In this document: positions 1 to 5,871 of the stretch, one piece after another
Layout: every line of letters begins with the position of its first letter
Position numbering within the stretch: the first letter of the stretch is position 1
NCBI GenBank assembly: GCA_905479595.1
Contig: CAJQND010000313.1
Coordinates: 1-5,871, forward strand
Direction: 5' to 3'
DNA: 5,871 nt
DNA from: an uncultured Hyphomicrobiales bacterium
GTDB lineage: Bacteria > Pseudomonadota > Alphaproteobacteria > Rhizobiales > CAJQND01
Translations under genes and position numbers: made by a program
The notes under the pieces: generated by a model
Database searches by the model: none
What the model saw: the letters and a program-made list of their open reading frames with translations, nothing else
What the model was told of the DNA's origin: nothing

Positions 1-402
1 ACCGGCAAAATTGCCATGGATTGGGATTTGGCCTATGATGAGGTGCAAGGTCACCCACGCGCCGCAGGCACTCATTCCATTGTGTTGCGCATGGTGCGCG
101 AAAAAAAGCTTATGCCTTTAATGACAGCCATTGCGAAAATGAGCTATCTCCCGGCCAGGTTCCTGCAGGAGAATGGTGTGGCGCAGATGGCTTTTAAAGG
201 CCGCATCCAGGTGGGTGCAGATGCCGATATCACCATTTTTGACCCAGCGACCGTCAAAGACAATTCAACTATAAAACATGGCACTCTTCCCGCCACCGGC
301 ATTCCTTTTGTGTTGGTCAATGGCATAATTGTTGTGAAGGATTCAAAGGTCTTAAAAGGCGTTTATCCCGGCAAAGCGATTCGCTTGCCAATCAAGGGGT
401 AA
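1..402 (+). CDS. Amidohydrolase, N-acyl-D-amino-acid deacylase-like (C-terminal part, 5' end outside window)
   Basis: This is an open frame from base 1 to a TAA stop, giving the last 133 residues of a metal-dependent amidohydrolase. The GHPRAAGT segment near visible residues 17-24 matches the HPRxxGT signature of D-aminoacylases and N-acyl-D-amino-acid deacylases. It is followed by the usual C-terminal run: a helix ending in SYLPARF, then GRIQVGADADITIFDP, then PFVLVNGIIVV, which rebuilds the small beta-sandwich of the composite domain. Family members are about 480-500 aa, so roughly three quarters lies upstream. An aspartate at visible residue 7 or 9 may correspond to the metal-site Asp of the family SDG motif, here altered to MDW, but this alignment is by eye. 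The usual reaction is hydrolysis of N-acyl-D-amino acids; the substrate here is unknown. The first in-frame ATG, at 16, is internal and not the true start. Confidence 0.85.
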   Translation, partial: TGKIAMDWDLAYDEVQGHPRAAGTHSIVLRMVREKKLMPLMTAIAKMSYLPARFLQENGVAQMAFKGRIQVGADADITIFDPATVKDNSTIKHGTLPATGIPFVLVNGIIVVKDSKVLKGVYPGKAIRLPIKG

Positions 403-472
403 GTTGCGCCTGCCTTAAAGTATCCTCGCGGTTGATCATGGCGACGACGTTGGTGATTAGCTATAGTTTGCT
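403..472 (+). promoter_or_regulatory. Intergenic gap with possible -10 box (TATAGT, 462-467)
   Basis: These 70 bases separate the amidohydrolase stop from the DUF3095 start. TATAGT at 462-467 resembles a sigma-70 -10 element and would place the transcription start at about 473-475, on the ATG itself. No good -35 element is visible at the right spacing. TTGATC at 432-437 is 24 bp away, which is too far. No Shine-Dalgarno sequence precedes 473. I see no hairpin terminator for the upstream gene here. Confidence 0.3.
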
Positions 473-1654
473 ATGTCTCAACAATCTCCGGCACCAGATT
501 TTTATCGCGACGTCAAACTCAACCATTCATTTGAAGCAATGGTTGATGCTGCATCCTATGCGCCCTTGCCTGAGGACTGGTTCATCGGTGTTGCAGATGT
601 CAAAGGCTCAACCGCTGAAGTGGAGGCTGGACGCTACAAGGTGGTGAATACCGTTGGCGCGGCGGTGATTTCCGCGCAAATAAATGGCGCCAATGGCGCT
701 CCTTTTCCTTTTGTTTTCGGCGGTGATGGTGCCGCCTTCGCATTTTGGCCTGAACACGAAAACGCAGTCCGGATGTCGTTGTCAGCGGTGCGCCGCTGGG
801 CGCTGGAAGAGTTCGGCATTCAATTGCGCGGCGCTATTGTGCCGGTAGCGGAAATACGCAAGGCGGGGGTTGATGTTGCCGTAGCGCGCTATCAGGCATC
901 GAGCGGTGTCGATTATGCAATGTTTGAAGGTGGCGGCGTTTCCTGGGCCGAACGGCAAATGAAGCAAGGAAACTTCTGCGTGGAGATGGCACCGGTCGGC
1001 ACCTTTCCCGATTTAACGGGGCTTTCGTGTCGCTGGACGCCAATTCGACCGGAAAACGGCGTCATATTGTCAGTTTTGGTTCTACCTGTCGCTTCGGCAC
1101 CGGCAGAAAAAATTGCTGAAATGATGCGCTCGATCGTGACACTAACCGGCAAGCTTCAGCGCGGCGGCCATCCAGTCCCGGTCGATGGACCTTCCACGTC
1201 GTGGCCGCCCGCCGGGCTTGATCTGGAAGTGCATGCAAGCCGTGGCGCGTCGTCTTTCATGAAACGTAAAATCCGCCTGTTGGCCGACACGTTTTTTGCC
1301 TGGGTGTTGTTCAAGACAGGCAAGAAAGCGGGAAGGTTCGATCCGGTTCATTATGCCAAGACTTTGAGCCAGAACGCTGATTTCAAGAAGTTCGAAGACG
1401 GTTTGAAAATGACGCTGGATTGTGATCCCACCACCCAGGCCGAGTTGGAAATTTTGCTGAAAAGTGCGGCAGACAAGGGCCTGATCACCTTTGGATTATT
1501 CGCCCAGGACGAAGCCCTGATGACCTGCATCGTGCCTTCGCCACTCGCTGACAATCATCTCCATTTCATCGACGGTGCGGCAGGCGGATACACCAAAGCG
1601 GCAACGAAGATGAAATCAGGCGTAAAAAATGTGATTCAAACTGGAGCAGGTTGA
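473..1654 (+). CDS. DUF3095 family protein, class III nucleotide cyclase-related
   Basis: This 393-aa protein fits the DUF3095 family, whose N-terminal part belongs to the class III adenylate/guanylate cyclase fold. The opening DFYRDV...SYAPLPEDW leads into GVADVKGST (residues 39-47), the counterpart of the first metal-aspartate motif of cyclases, with D42. FVFGGDGAAF (80-89) carries the second metal aspartate, D85. GRYKVVNTVGAA (53-64) is a conserved family stretch. The C-terminal third ends with QDEALMTC (345-352), VPSP and FIDGAAGGY (365-373), all typical of the family. No signal peptide or membrane segment is seen, so it is probably cytosolic. Whether it makes a cyclic nucleotide is unknown, and I cannot identify the base-selecting residues. 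The ATG at 473 is the first possible start, because in-frame TAG codons lie at 458 and 464. It converges on the enolase gene with 19 bp between stops. Confidence 0.88.
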   Translation: MSQQSPAPDFYRDVKLNHSFEAMVDAASYAPLPEDWFIGVADVKGSTAEVEAGRYKVVNTVGAAVISAQINGANGAPFPFVFGGDGAAFAFWPEHENAVRMSLSAVRRWALEEFGIQLRGAIVPVAEIRKAGVDVAVARYQASSGVDYAMFEGGGVSWAERQMKQGNFCVEMAPVGTFPDLTGLSCRWTPIRPENGVILSVLVLPVASAPAEKIAEMMRSIVTLTGKLQRGGHPVPVDGPSTSWPPAGLDLEVHASRGASSFMKRKIRLLADTFFAWVLFKTGKKAGRFDPVHYAKTLSQNADFKKFEDGLKMTLDCDPTTQAELEILLKSAADKGLITFGLFAQDEALMTCIVPSPLADNHLHFIDGAAGGYTKAATKMKSGVKNVIQTGAG

Positions 1655-1673
1655 TATAGCACCGCTCGTGTCC

Positions 1674-2963
1674 TCACCCGCCCCAGGGAAAACTGCTTCG
1701 CGCAGGGAGTTTGCCGCCGCTTTGCCCAAGGGCTTCGGCGATGCGCAGGCCTTCGTTCCATTTGGCCATGCGTTCTGACCGGGTGAACGAACCGACCTTG
1801 AGCTGCTTGACGCCCCAGCCAACCGCCAGATGCACGATTGTGGTGTCTTCGGTTTCGCCGGACCGCGCAGATACAATGGATTGCCACCCGGCAGCCCGTG
1901 CCGCATCAAGTGCTTGTTTTGCTTCAGTTAATGTGCCTGCCTGATTGGGTTTGATCAGGGCGGTGTTGCAGGCATTGCGGGCTGCGGCGTCGGTAATTCG
2001 GGCAGCATTGGTGCAGATGTAATCATCGGCGACCACCTCGATATTTGTCCCGGCAGCTCTGGTAAAGCTGGTCATTGCCTCGTGATCATCTTCCGCCAAC
2101 GGGTCTTCAATGGCCACAATCGGGTAGCGCTTGAGCCAGCCAAGCAACATTTCCGCCAGTTCTTCGCCCGCCATCTCGCGTTGGTCGCGAGCGAGGGTGT
2201 AGCGCGCGTCTTTGGCAAAATCCGTGGCGGCAATATCGAGGGAAATGGCGACATGTTCACCGGGGGAGAAACCTGCACGTTCAATGGCGCGCATGAGAAA
2301 ATCCAGCGCCTGTTCATTGCTGGTAAACGCTGGCCAATAGCCCCCTTCATCGGCCACCCCTGAAAGCAGCCCGGCGTCATCCATCACTGCACCGGCAGCG
2401 CGGTAGACTTCCGCCGTCCAGTCCAGCGCCTGTGCATAGGTTTCTGCGCCAGTGGCGATCACCATGAAGTCTTGCACATCCACCCGGCGGCCTGCATGGG
2501 CCCCGCCGCCAAAAATCTGCACTTCCGGCAAAGGCAAAATGAGGTCTTTCCGGTCGCCCGCGAGATAACGCCATAGGGGCATTCCGGCATTGGCTGCAGC
2601 GGCATGTGCAATTGCCATCGACGCTGCAACCAGGGCGTTACCGCCAAGCCGGCTTTTATCTGTTGTGGCGTCGAGCGCGATCATCGCCCCATCGCAGCCG
2701 TGCTGGTCGCTGGCATCGCGCCCTGCAAGTGCCGTGGCAATTTCACCGTTTACCGCTGCCAGCGCCTGGGTCACATCAAGTCCGCCGAACGCGTCACCAC
2801 CGTCGCGTTTGTCCAACGCCTCGCCAGCCCCCATGGATGCGCCAGCCGGAGCTATGGCACGGCCCACGGCCCCGCCAGCCAGATGGATTTCCGCCTCAAT
2901 TGTCGGGCGGCCCCGGGAATCCCACAATCGTCGGCCTATCAGAGAAACAATTTCAACGCTCAT
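1674..2963 (-). CDS. Divergent enolase paralogue (phosphopyruvate hydratase family)
   Basis: This 429-aa protein is full length for enolase (about 430 aa) and co-linear with it. N-terminal domain: RRLWDSRGRPT (11-21) and the mobile loop GASMG (41-45, S43). Barrel: VADEGG (203-208) with general acid E206; metal ligands D243 in SLDIAA, E286 in IEDPLAEDD and D313 in VADDY; K338 in LIKPNQAGT, the catalytic base position; K389 in QLKVGSFTRSER. It departs from glycolytic enolases: the usual NGGxHA loop is GGGAHA (H156 kept), QEFM is QDFM (D165), LIKVNQIGT is LIKPNQAGT, and the His of SHRSGETED is A366. The metal site and proton-transfer pair are therefore intact while the substrate surroundings differ. 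It may be a true enolase isozyme or act on a 2-phosphoglycerate analogue. The start at 2963 is fixed by an AGGAG 7 bp upstream and by homology; it overlaps the kinase gene by 11 bp. A glycolytic eno is expected elsewhere in the genome. Confidence 0.88.
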   Translation of the reverse strand: MSVEIVSLIGRRLWDSRGRPTIEAEIHLAGGAVGRAIAPAGASMGAGEALDKRDGGDAFGGLDVTQALAAVNGEIATALAGRDASDQHGCDGAMIALDATTDKSRLGGNALVAASMAIAHAAAANAGMPLWRYLAGDRKDLILPLPEVQIFGGGAHAGRRVDVQDFMVIATGAETYAQALDWTAEVYRAAGAVMDDAGLLSGVADEGGYWPAFTSNEQALDFLMRAIERAGFSPGEHVAISLDIAATDFAKDARYTLARDQREMAGEELAEMLLGWLKRYPIVAIEDPLAEDDHEAMTSFTRAAGTNIEVVADDYICTNAARITDAAARNACNTALIKPNQAGTLTEAKQALDAARAAGWQSIVSARSGETEDTTIVHLAVGWGVKQLKVGSFTRSERMAKWNEGLRIAEALGQSGGKLPARSSFPWGG

Positions 2964-3981
2964 TACGTAGCTCCTGTGCCCAGCGTGTTCGCACATCTGC
3001 AAGACGGGTTGGCGGATCGAGCAGCAGGGTGCGGGCGCAACGGCGCACTTTTTCTTTGTCTTTATCGCTGTTGATATATTCAACCGGCGATTTTCCATCG
3101 ACGCGCGCCAGAAACAACCCTGGCAAAAGGCGCGCTGCGCGCGCTTCAAGTGCGCGGGCGTCTTCCCAGTCCACCCCTTTCAGGTAGGCGCTTGCCATTG
3201 CGTCATAGCAGGCGAGAAATTCATTGCGCTTGGCGGGAACCCACAGGCATTTCAGTAAAAAATGGTTGAGGCAAAATGCCAGGTCGAATGCCGGGTCGCC
3301 GATACAGGCACATTCAGCATCAATGAATACCGGACCGTTGGGGCCAAGCAGAATGTTTTTCGGGCTCACATCGCCGTGGATCATCGCGATCTTTGTTTCA
3401 GCTGTGTGCCGGCTCAGTTCAAAAAGCTGATCGTGTAAATCCGGGTGGTGGCTGGCGGTGGCTTCAAGGTAGGGTTCGAGGCGAATAGCGTGGAAAATAT
3501 CGTTATCGGGAAAGAGCTCTGCAACGCTGGCATTGTGCGCTGTGCCAGCGTGAACGGCCACCAGGCGTGTGCCGCATTCTCCCGCGGCCTGGGGGTCTAT
3601 GTCGCCGCGCTGTAATGCATTCTTCCATAAAACATGGGTGGTGGGTTGCAGATATTCCATGGCAAACAGCATGGCCTCATCGTCCACGGCGAGAATTTTT
3701 GGTGCAATTCCGGGCACAATTGCGTTGGCGGTCCGCATCCAGGCAAATTCAAACTTATAGCGCTCTACCGGTGCGAACCAATCGGCGGCAGTTTTGAGCT
3801 TGCTAAGCGCCCGTTTTACGCAAAACGCGGTTGTATCGGTTTCAACCACCCAAATATCCGAAGAAACACCGCCCCCAAGGGAGGAATAGGCAATCTTTTC
3901 GCCAGCTGGCGTTAAGTCTATCCGCTCAACAGCAGCGACGATCACGTCGTCTGGTTTTGAAGAGTTAAAGATTGTTGCCAT
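2953..3981 (-). CDS. APH/choline-kinase-fold phosphotransferase (small-molecule kinase)
   Basis: This 342-aa cytosolic protein has the aminoglycoside phosphotransferase-like kinase fold. Visible motifs in order are a glycine-rich nucleotide loop SLGGGVSSD (34-42), the ATP lysine in FCVKRA (K56), the hinge-like AMEYLQP (107-113), the catalytic loop MIHGDVSPKN (200-209, with D204 and N209), and the metal-binding FIDAE (D221), followed by GDPAFDLAF (228-236). All catalytic positions appear intact, so it is probably active. Family members phosphorylate hydroxyl groups of small metabolites such as choline, homoserine, methylthioribose and antibiotics; this one's substrate cannot be named. It overlaps the enolase start by 11 bp, which suggests that the product feeds the enolase paralogue. 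ATG 3981 is chosen because a GGGG lies 6 bp upstream; a TTG at 3996 would add five residues but has no ribosome binding site. Confidence 0.85.
   Translation of the reverse strand: MATIFNSSKPDDVIVAAVERIDLTPAGEKIAYSSLGGGVSSDIWVVETDTTAFCVKRALSKLKTAADWFAPVERYKFEFAWMRTANAIVPGIAPKILAVDDEAMLFAMEYLQPTTHVLWKNALQRGDIDPQAAGECGTRLVAVHAGTAHNASVAELFPDNDIFHAIRLEPYLEATASHHPDLHDQLFELSRHTAETKIAMIHGDVSPKNILLGPNGPVFIDAECACIGDPAFDLAFCLNHFLLKCLWVPAKRNEFLACYDAMASAYLKGVDWEDARALEARAARLLPGLFLARVDGKSPVEYINSDKDKEKVRRCARTLLLDPPTRLADVRTRWAQELRNER
2971..2975 (-). promoter_or_regulatory. Ribosome binding site of the enolase gene (AGGAG)
   Basis: On the minus strand AGGAG is followed by 7 bases and the ATG at 2963-2961. It lies inside the last codons of the kinase gene. 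It settles the enolase start, since the frame stays open upstream to 3149 with residues that match no enolase. Confidence 0.8.
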
Positions 3982-3998
3982 GAATTGCCCCAACAATA

Positions 3999-4087
3999 TG
4001 CCTGCATGTTTGCCACGCAGTTAGGCTATTAATTTGCAGGATACGCAAGGTTTTTCAAGGCTACTTTCGGGCGTAAACATGCAGGCA
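3999..4087. repeat. 13-bp perfect inverted repeat around 63 bp, upstream of the kinase gene
   Basis: TGCCTGCATGTTT at 3999-4011 is the exact reverse complement of AAACATGCAGGCA at 4075-4087. Both arms lie in the 149-bp gap between the aminotransferase stop and the kinase start, and the near arm ends 18 bases before the kinase ATG at 3981. Each arm also contains a small internal palindrome (TGC, two bases, GCA). Possible roles are two sites for one regulator in opposite orientation, or a long RNA stem in the transcript between the two genes. There is no U-run after either arm, so it is not a standard intrinsic terminator. The repeat is seen directly; its function is unknown. Confidence 0.6.
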
Positions 4088-4130
4088 CGCCGACCAAACG
4101 AGTGGGATTTGCATGAAACTTTCTGCGTCT

Positions 4131-5348
4131 TTATCTGTGATCAAGCCATTGGCATAAGCGGTCTGCGGCTTCGTGCAGGTTTTCATGTGAACACGCGAAA
4201 CACAGGCGGAACCAGCCTTCGCCACCTTCGCCGAATGCCGTCCCAGGCGCCAAACCAACGTTGATTTCATCGATCCAGGTTTTAATCGCCGCGACACTGT
4301 CGGTTATGCCGTCGACCTTGAAGAAGTAGTAAAACGAGCCATCCGGGCGCTGCACGGATATGTCATCGCGCTGGCCCAGTGTTGACGTCAGATAGTCAAG
4401 CCCGGCGGCGCAATGGGCAACCTGGCTTTCAACAAATTCTTCGCCCTGATCAAGAGCTGCGATGCCCGCAGGTTGCATGAAGGAGGCAACACCGGACGTA
4501 TTGTACTGGATCAGATTTTCGATTTGCTGTCCGATAACTTCCGGGGCCTGCACCCAACCCATGCGCCATCCTGTCATCGCCCAGTTCTTTGAAAATGTGT
4601 TGACGTAGATGATCTGTTCTTCCGCATCGCAATGGTTTTGGAACGATGGTGCAACTTTGCCAGCACCTGGAGTGAGCGGATAATAAAACCGGCCATAAAC
4701 CTCATCAGCGATGATCCACAATCCGCGCTTTCGGCAGAAATCTCGGATGGCAATCAGCTCATCATCGCCAACCACCATTCCAACCGGGTTCGACGGGGAG
4801 TTCACCAGGATCGCCCGGGTATCTGCATTCACCGCATCAAAAATCTGGTCGAGATCAAGCTGCCAGCGCCCGTTTGAAAAGTTCATCGGCACTTCAACGG
4901 GTTTAACCTCCAGCATGCGCAATGGTGCTGCGTGGTTGGGCCAGGCGGGCGAGGGCATGACAATCTCCGACCCGGCCCCGGCTATGGCCTGAATGGCTGT
5001 TTGCAGTGCCTGCATGCCGCCACCGGTTACGTAAAAGTTCTCCGCATTGAACGGTTTCGCGTAATGGCGGGCATGGTAACGCGCCAGCGCCTCGCGCAGT
5101 TCGGGGATGCCGCGCTGCCAGGTATAGAAGGTTTCACCGCGTGCCAGACTTTCAACGGCAGCACGGCAAATAAATTCCGGTGTCGGGCTGCTTCCCTCAC
5201 CAACCCACATGGGAATGACATTCCCGCCCTTTTTCCAGACATAGTTAGCGGCGTTCACGATGCCGCTTTCGGGTTCATCACGTACCACGGGTTTTAAAGC
5301 GTCTAGAACAGCGCTGTTTTCGCCACATGAAATGCCGGTTTCCGCCAT
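4131..5348 (-). CDS. PLP-dependent aminotransferase, class I/II (fold type I)
   Basis: This 405-aa protein is a complete class I/II aminotransferase, which moves an amino group between an amino acid and a 2-oxo acid using pyridoxal phosphate. The motifs are FYTWQRGIPELREAL (74-88, Y75 contacting the cofactor phosphate), VTGGGMQAL (107-115), NSPSNPVG (183-190, N187), IADEVYGRFY (213-222, with D215 bonding the pyridine nitrogen and Y218), the Schiff-base lysine K254 in TFSKNWAMTGWRMGW with R262 binding phosphate, and the carboxylate-binding R381 in WFRLCF. It has no signal peptide. Substrate specificity is not readable; naming it aspartate aminotransferase would be a guess. ATG 5348 gives the expected N-terminus and has only a weak AGGCAG upstream. 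It is the first gene of a minus-strand run leading to the kinase and enolase, 149 bp away, and diverges from the DmdA-like gene. Confidence 0.9.
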   Translation of the reverse strand: MAETGISCGENSAVLDALKPVVRDEPESGIVNAANYVWKKGGNVIPMWVGEGSSPTPEFICRAAVESLARGETFYTWQRGIPELREALARYHARHYAKPFNAENFYVTGGGMQALQTAIQAIAGAGSEIVMPSPAWPNHAAPLRMLEVKPVEVPMNFSNGRWQLDLDQIFDAVNADTRAILVNSPSNPVGMVVGDDELIAIRDFCRKRGLWIIADEVYGRFYYPLTPGAGKVAPSFQNHCDAEEQIIYVNTFSKNWAMTGWRMGWVQAPEVIGQQIENLIQYNTSGVASFMQPAGIAALDQGEEFVESQVAHCAAGLDYLTSTLGQRDDISVQRPDGSFYYFFKVDGITDSVAAIKTWIDEINVGLAPGTAFGEGGEGWFRLCFACSHENLHEAADRLCQWLDHR

Positions 5349-5376
5349 GTTTTTTACTGCCTAAAAGAATAATAAG

Positions 5377-5390
5377 AATGCCACGGCATT
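5377..5390. promoter_or_regulatory. Perfect palindrome in divergent promoter region, candidate operator
   Basis: AATGCC, two bases (AC) and GGCATT form an exact 6-2-6 inverted repeat near the centre of the 89-bp region between the divergent aminotransferase and DmdA-like genes. Its size and placement suit a dimeric repressor or activator of both genes. A second, shorter inverted repeat, CGGT-CA-ACCG, lies at 5410-5419; it overlaps a minus-strand TTGACC that could be a -35 element, but no convincing -10 follows. The regulator is not encoded in the window. Confidence 0.4.
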
Positions 5391-5425
5391 GAGCGCAGAT
5401 TTAGTAATTCGGTCAACCGTCTTTC

Positions 5426-5430
5426 GGGAG
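5426..5430 (+). promoter_or_regulatory. Ribosome binding site of the DmdA-like gene (GGGAG)
   Basis: GGGAG is followed by 7 bases (AAAAATT) and the ATG at 5438. Its strength and spacing support this start. Confidence 0.75.
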
Positions 5431-5437
5431 AAAAATT

Positions 5438-5871
5438 ATGGCTGAGAAAAGAAATGGCCTGCCATTTACCGCATTGGCAACCCGGGTCCGCAAGTCGCCT
5501 TATTTTGAGGCAACAGAGCGTTGGGGCTGCAAGGGCTATTCCGTCTACAACCATATGTGGCTGCCCCTGTGGTATGAAAGCCCGGAAGCGGATTACTGGA
5601 ATCTTGTCGATCATTGCTCATTATGGGATGTGGCGGTGCAGCGGCAGGTCGAGATTACCGGCCCCGATGCTGCCCGCTTTGCGCAATTACTGACGCCGCG
5701 CAATCTCTCCAAATGTGCCGTCAACCAATGCAAATACATTCTGATGACAAATGCCCGTGGTGGCTGCGTCAATGATCCGGTTTTGCTGCGTCTGGCGGAA
5801 AACCACTTTTGGATATCGCTTGCAGACAGCGACATGATCTACTGGTGTCAGGGACTTGCCTACAACTCAGG
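5438..5871 (+). CDS. GcvT-fold folate-dependent protein, DmdA-like (N-terminal part, runs off the window)
   Basis: The first 144 codons are present. The protein begins MAEKRNGLPF and carries RVRKSPYF (16-23), KGYSVYNHMWLP (32-43), LWDVAVQRQVEITGPDA, QCKYILMTN, GGCVNDPVLLRL and HFWISLADSD. This order and wording closely parallel DMSP demethylase DmdA, for example its KAYTVYNHMLLP and VNDP segments, and DmdA-like members of the glycine-cleavage T-protein family. These enzymes pass a one-carbon unit to tetrahydrofolate. Y37, in YSVYNHM, aligns with the second tyrosine of YTVYNHM in DmdA, which I recall as Tyr32 and as an active-site residue. True DmdA and its look-alikes differ in residues mostly beyond this fragment, so the substrate (DMSP, a methylated amine or glycine) is open. 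Full length should be about 370-420 aa. It is divergent from the aminotransferase, with a shared regulatory region. Confidence 0.82.
   Translation, partial: MAEKRNGLPFTALATRVRKSPYFEATERWGCKGYSVYNHMWLPLWYESPEADYWNLVDHCSLWDVAVQRQVEITGPDAARFAQLLTPRNLSKCAVNQCKYILMTNARGGCVNDPVLLRLAENHFWISLADSDMIYWCQGLAYNS

Noticed and set aside
432..647. A 71-codon plus-strand frame overlapping the DUF3095 start
   Set aside because: It overlaps a well-supported gene in another frame and shows no motif or ribosome binding site.
1655..1673. Bidirectional terminator between the convergent DUF3095 and enolase genes
   Set aside because: The 19-bp gap and its flanks show no stable GC-rich stem with a T-run, so no terminator is called.
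2964..3149. A 62-residue N-terminal extension of the enolase frame, giving a 491-aa protein
   Set aside because: The extension lies within the kinase coding region, matches no enolase, and a strong AGGAG directly precedes the ATG at 2963 where enolase homology begins.
2590..3187. Long plus-strand open frames opposite the enolase and kinase genes
   Set aside because: They are mirror frames of G+C-rich coding sequence, rich in Arg, Ser and Pro, with no recognisable motif; the minus-strand proteins have clear family motifs.
3982..3996. TTG start for the kinase, five residues upstream
   Set aside because: No ribosome binding site precedes it, while the ATG at 3981 has a GGGG at suitable spacing.
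4025..4050. Short hairpin TTGC-7-GCAA between aminotransferase and kinase as a terminator
   Set aside because: A 4-bp stem without a following T-run on the minus strand is too weak to support.
1674..5348. Methionine salvage cluster (kinase, 'enolase', aminotransferase)
   Set aside because: The resemblance is only in names. Salvage uses a RuBisCO-like enolase or an enolase-phosphatase, plus MtnA, MtnB and MtnD, none of which is seen; the gene here belongs to the phosphopyruvate hydratase family.

Overview
The window reads as chromosomal DNA of a proteobacterium, most likely an alphaproteobacterium and possibly a marine one. That placement is inferred from moderately high G+C, the protein styles and a DmdA-like gene at the right edge. 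It holds four complete genes and two genes cut by the window edges. I see no tRNA, rRNA, CRISPR array, transposase or integrase, so no mobile element is evident.

Left part, plus strand (1-1654): the last 133 codons of an amidohydrolase resembling N-acyl-D-amino-acid deacylases, then a 70-bp gap, then a complete DUF3095 protein of 393 aa. The latter is related to class III nucleotide cyclases and keeps both metal-binding aspartates. Its start codon has no clear ribosome binding site and lies just after a TATAGT element, so its message may be leaderless.

Middle part, minus strand (1674-5348), in order of transcription: a fold-type I PLP aminotransferase (405 aa); a 149-bp gap holding a perfect 13-bp inverted repeat; an APH/choline-kinase-fold small-molecule kinase (342 aa); and a divergent enolase paralogue (429 aa). 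The enolase start overlaps the kinase end by 11 bp, so these two are almost certainly co-translated. The enolase keeps the general acid, the catalytic lysine and the three metal ligands. It changes several neighbouring positions: an SHRSGETED-type motif reads SARSGETED, QEFM reads QDFM, and the NGG of the substrate loop reads GGG.

Right edge, plus strand (5438-5871): the first 144 codons of a GcvT-fold, folate-dependent protein that resembles DMSP demethylase DmdA and DmdA-like aminomethyltransferases. It diverges from the aminotransferase across an 89-bp intergenic region with a perfect 6-2-6 palindrome at 5377-5390, a candidate operator for both directions.

The kinase, enolase and aminotransferase, perhaps with the DmdA-like protein, look like a small catabolic or salvage module. 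One hypothesis is that an amino or methylated C3-C4 compound is demethylated, transaminated, phosphorylated and dehydrated. The substrates cannot be read from sequence, and the pathway is inference. The kinase-enolase pair is the part most likely to be an undescribed system.
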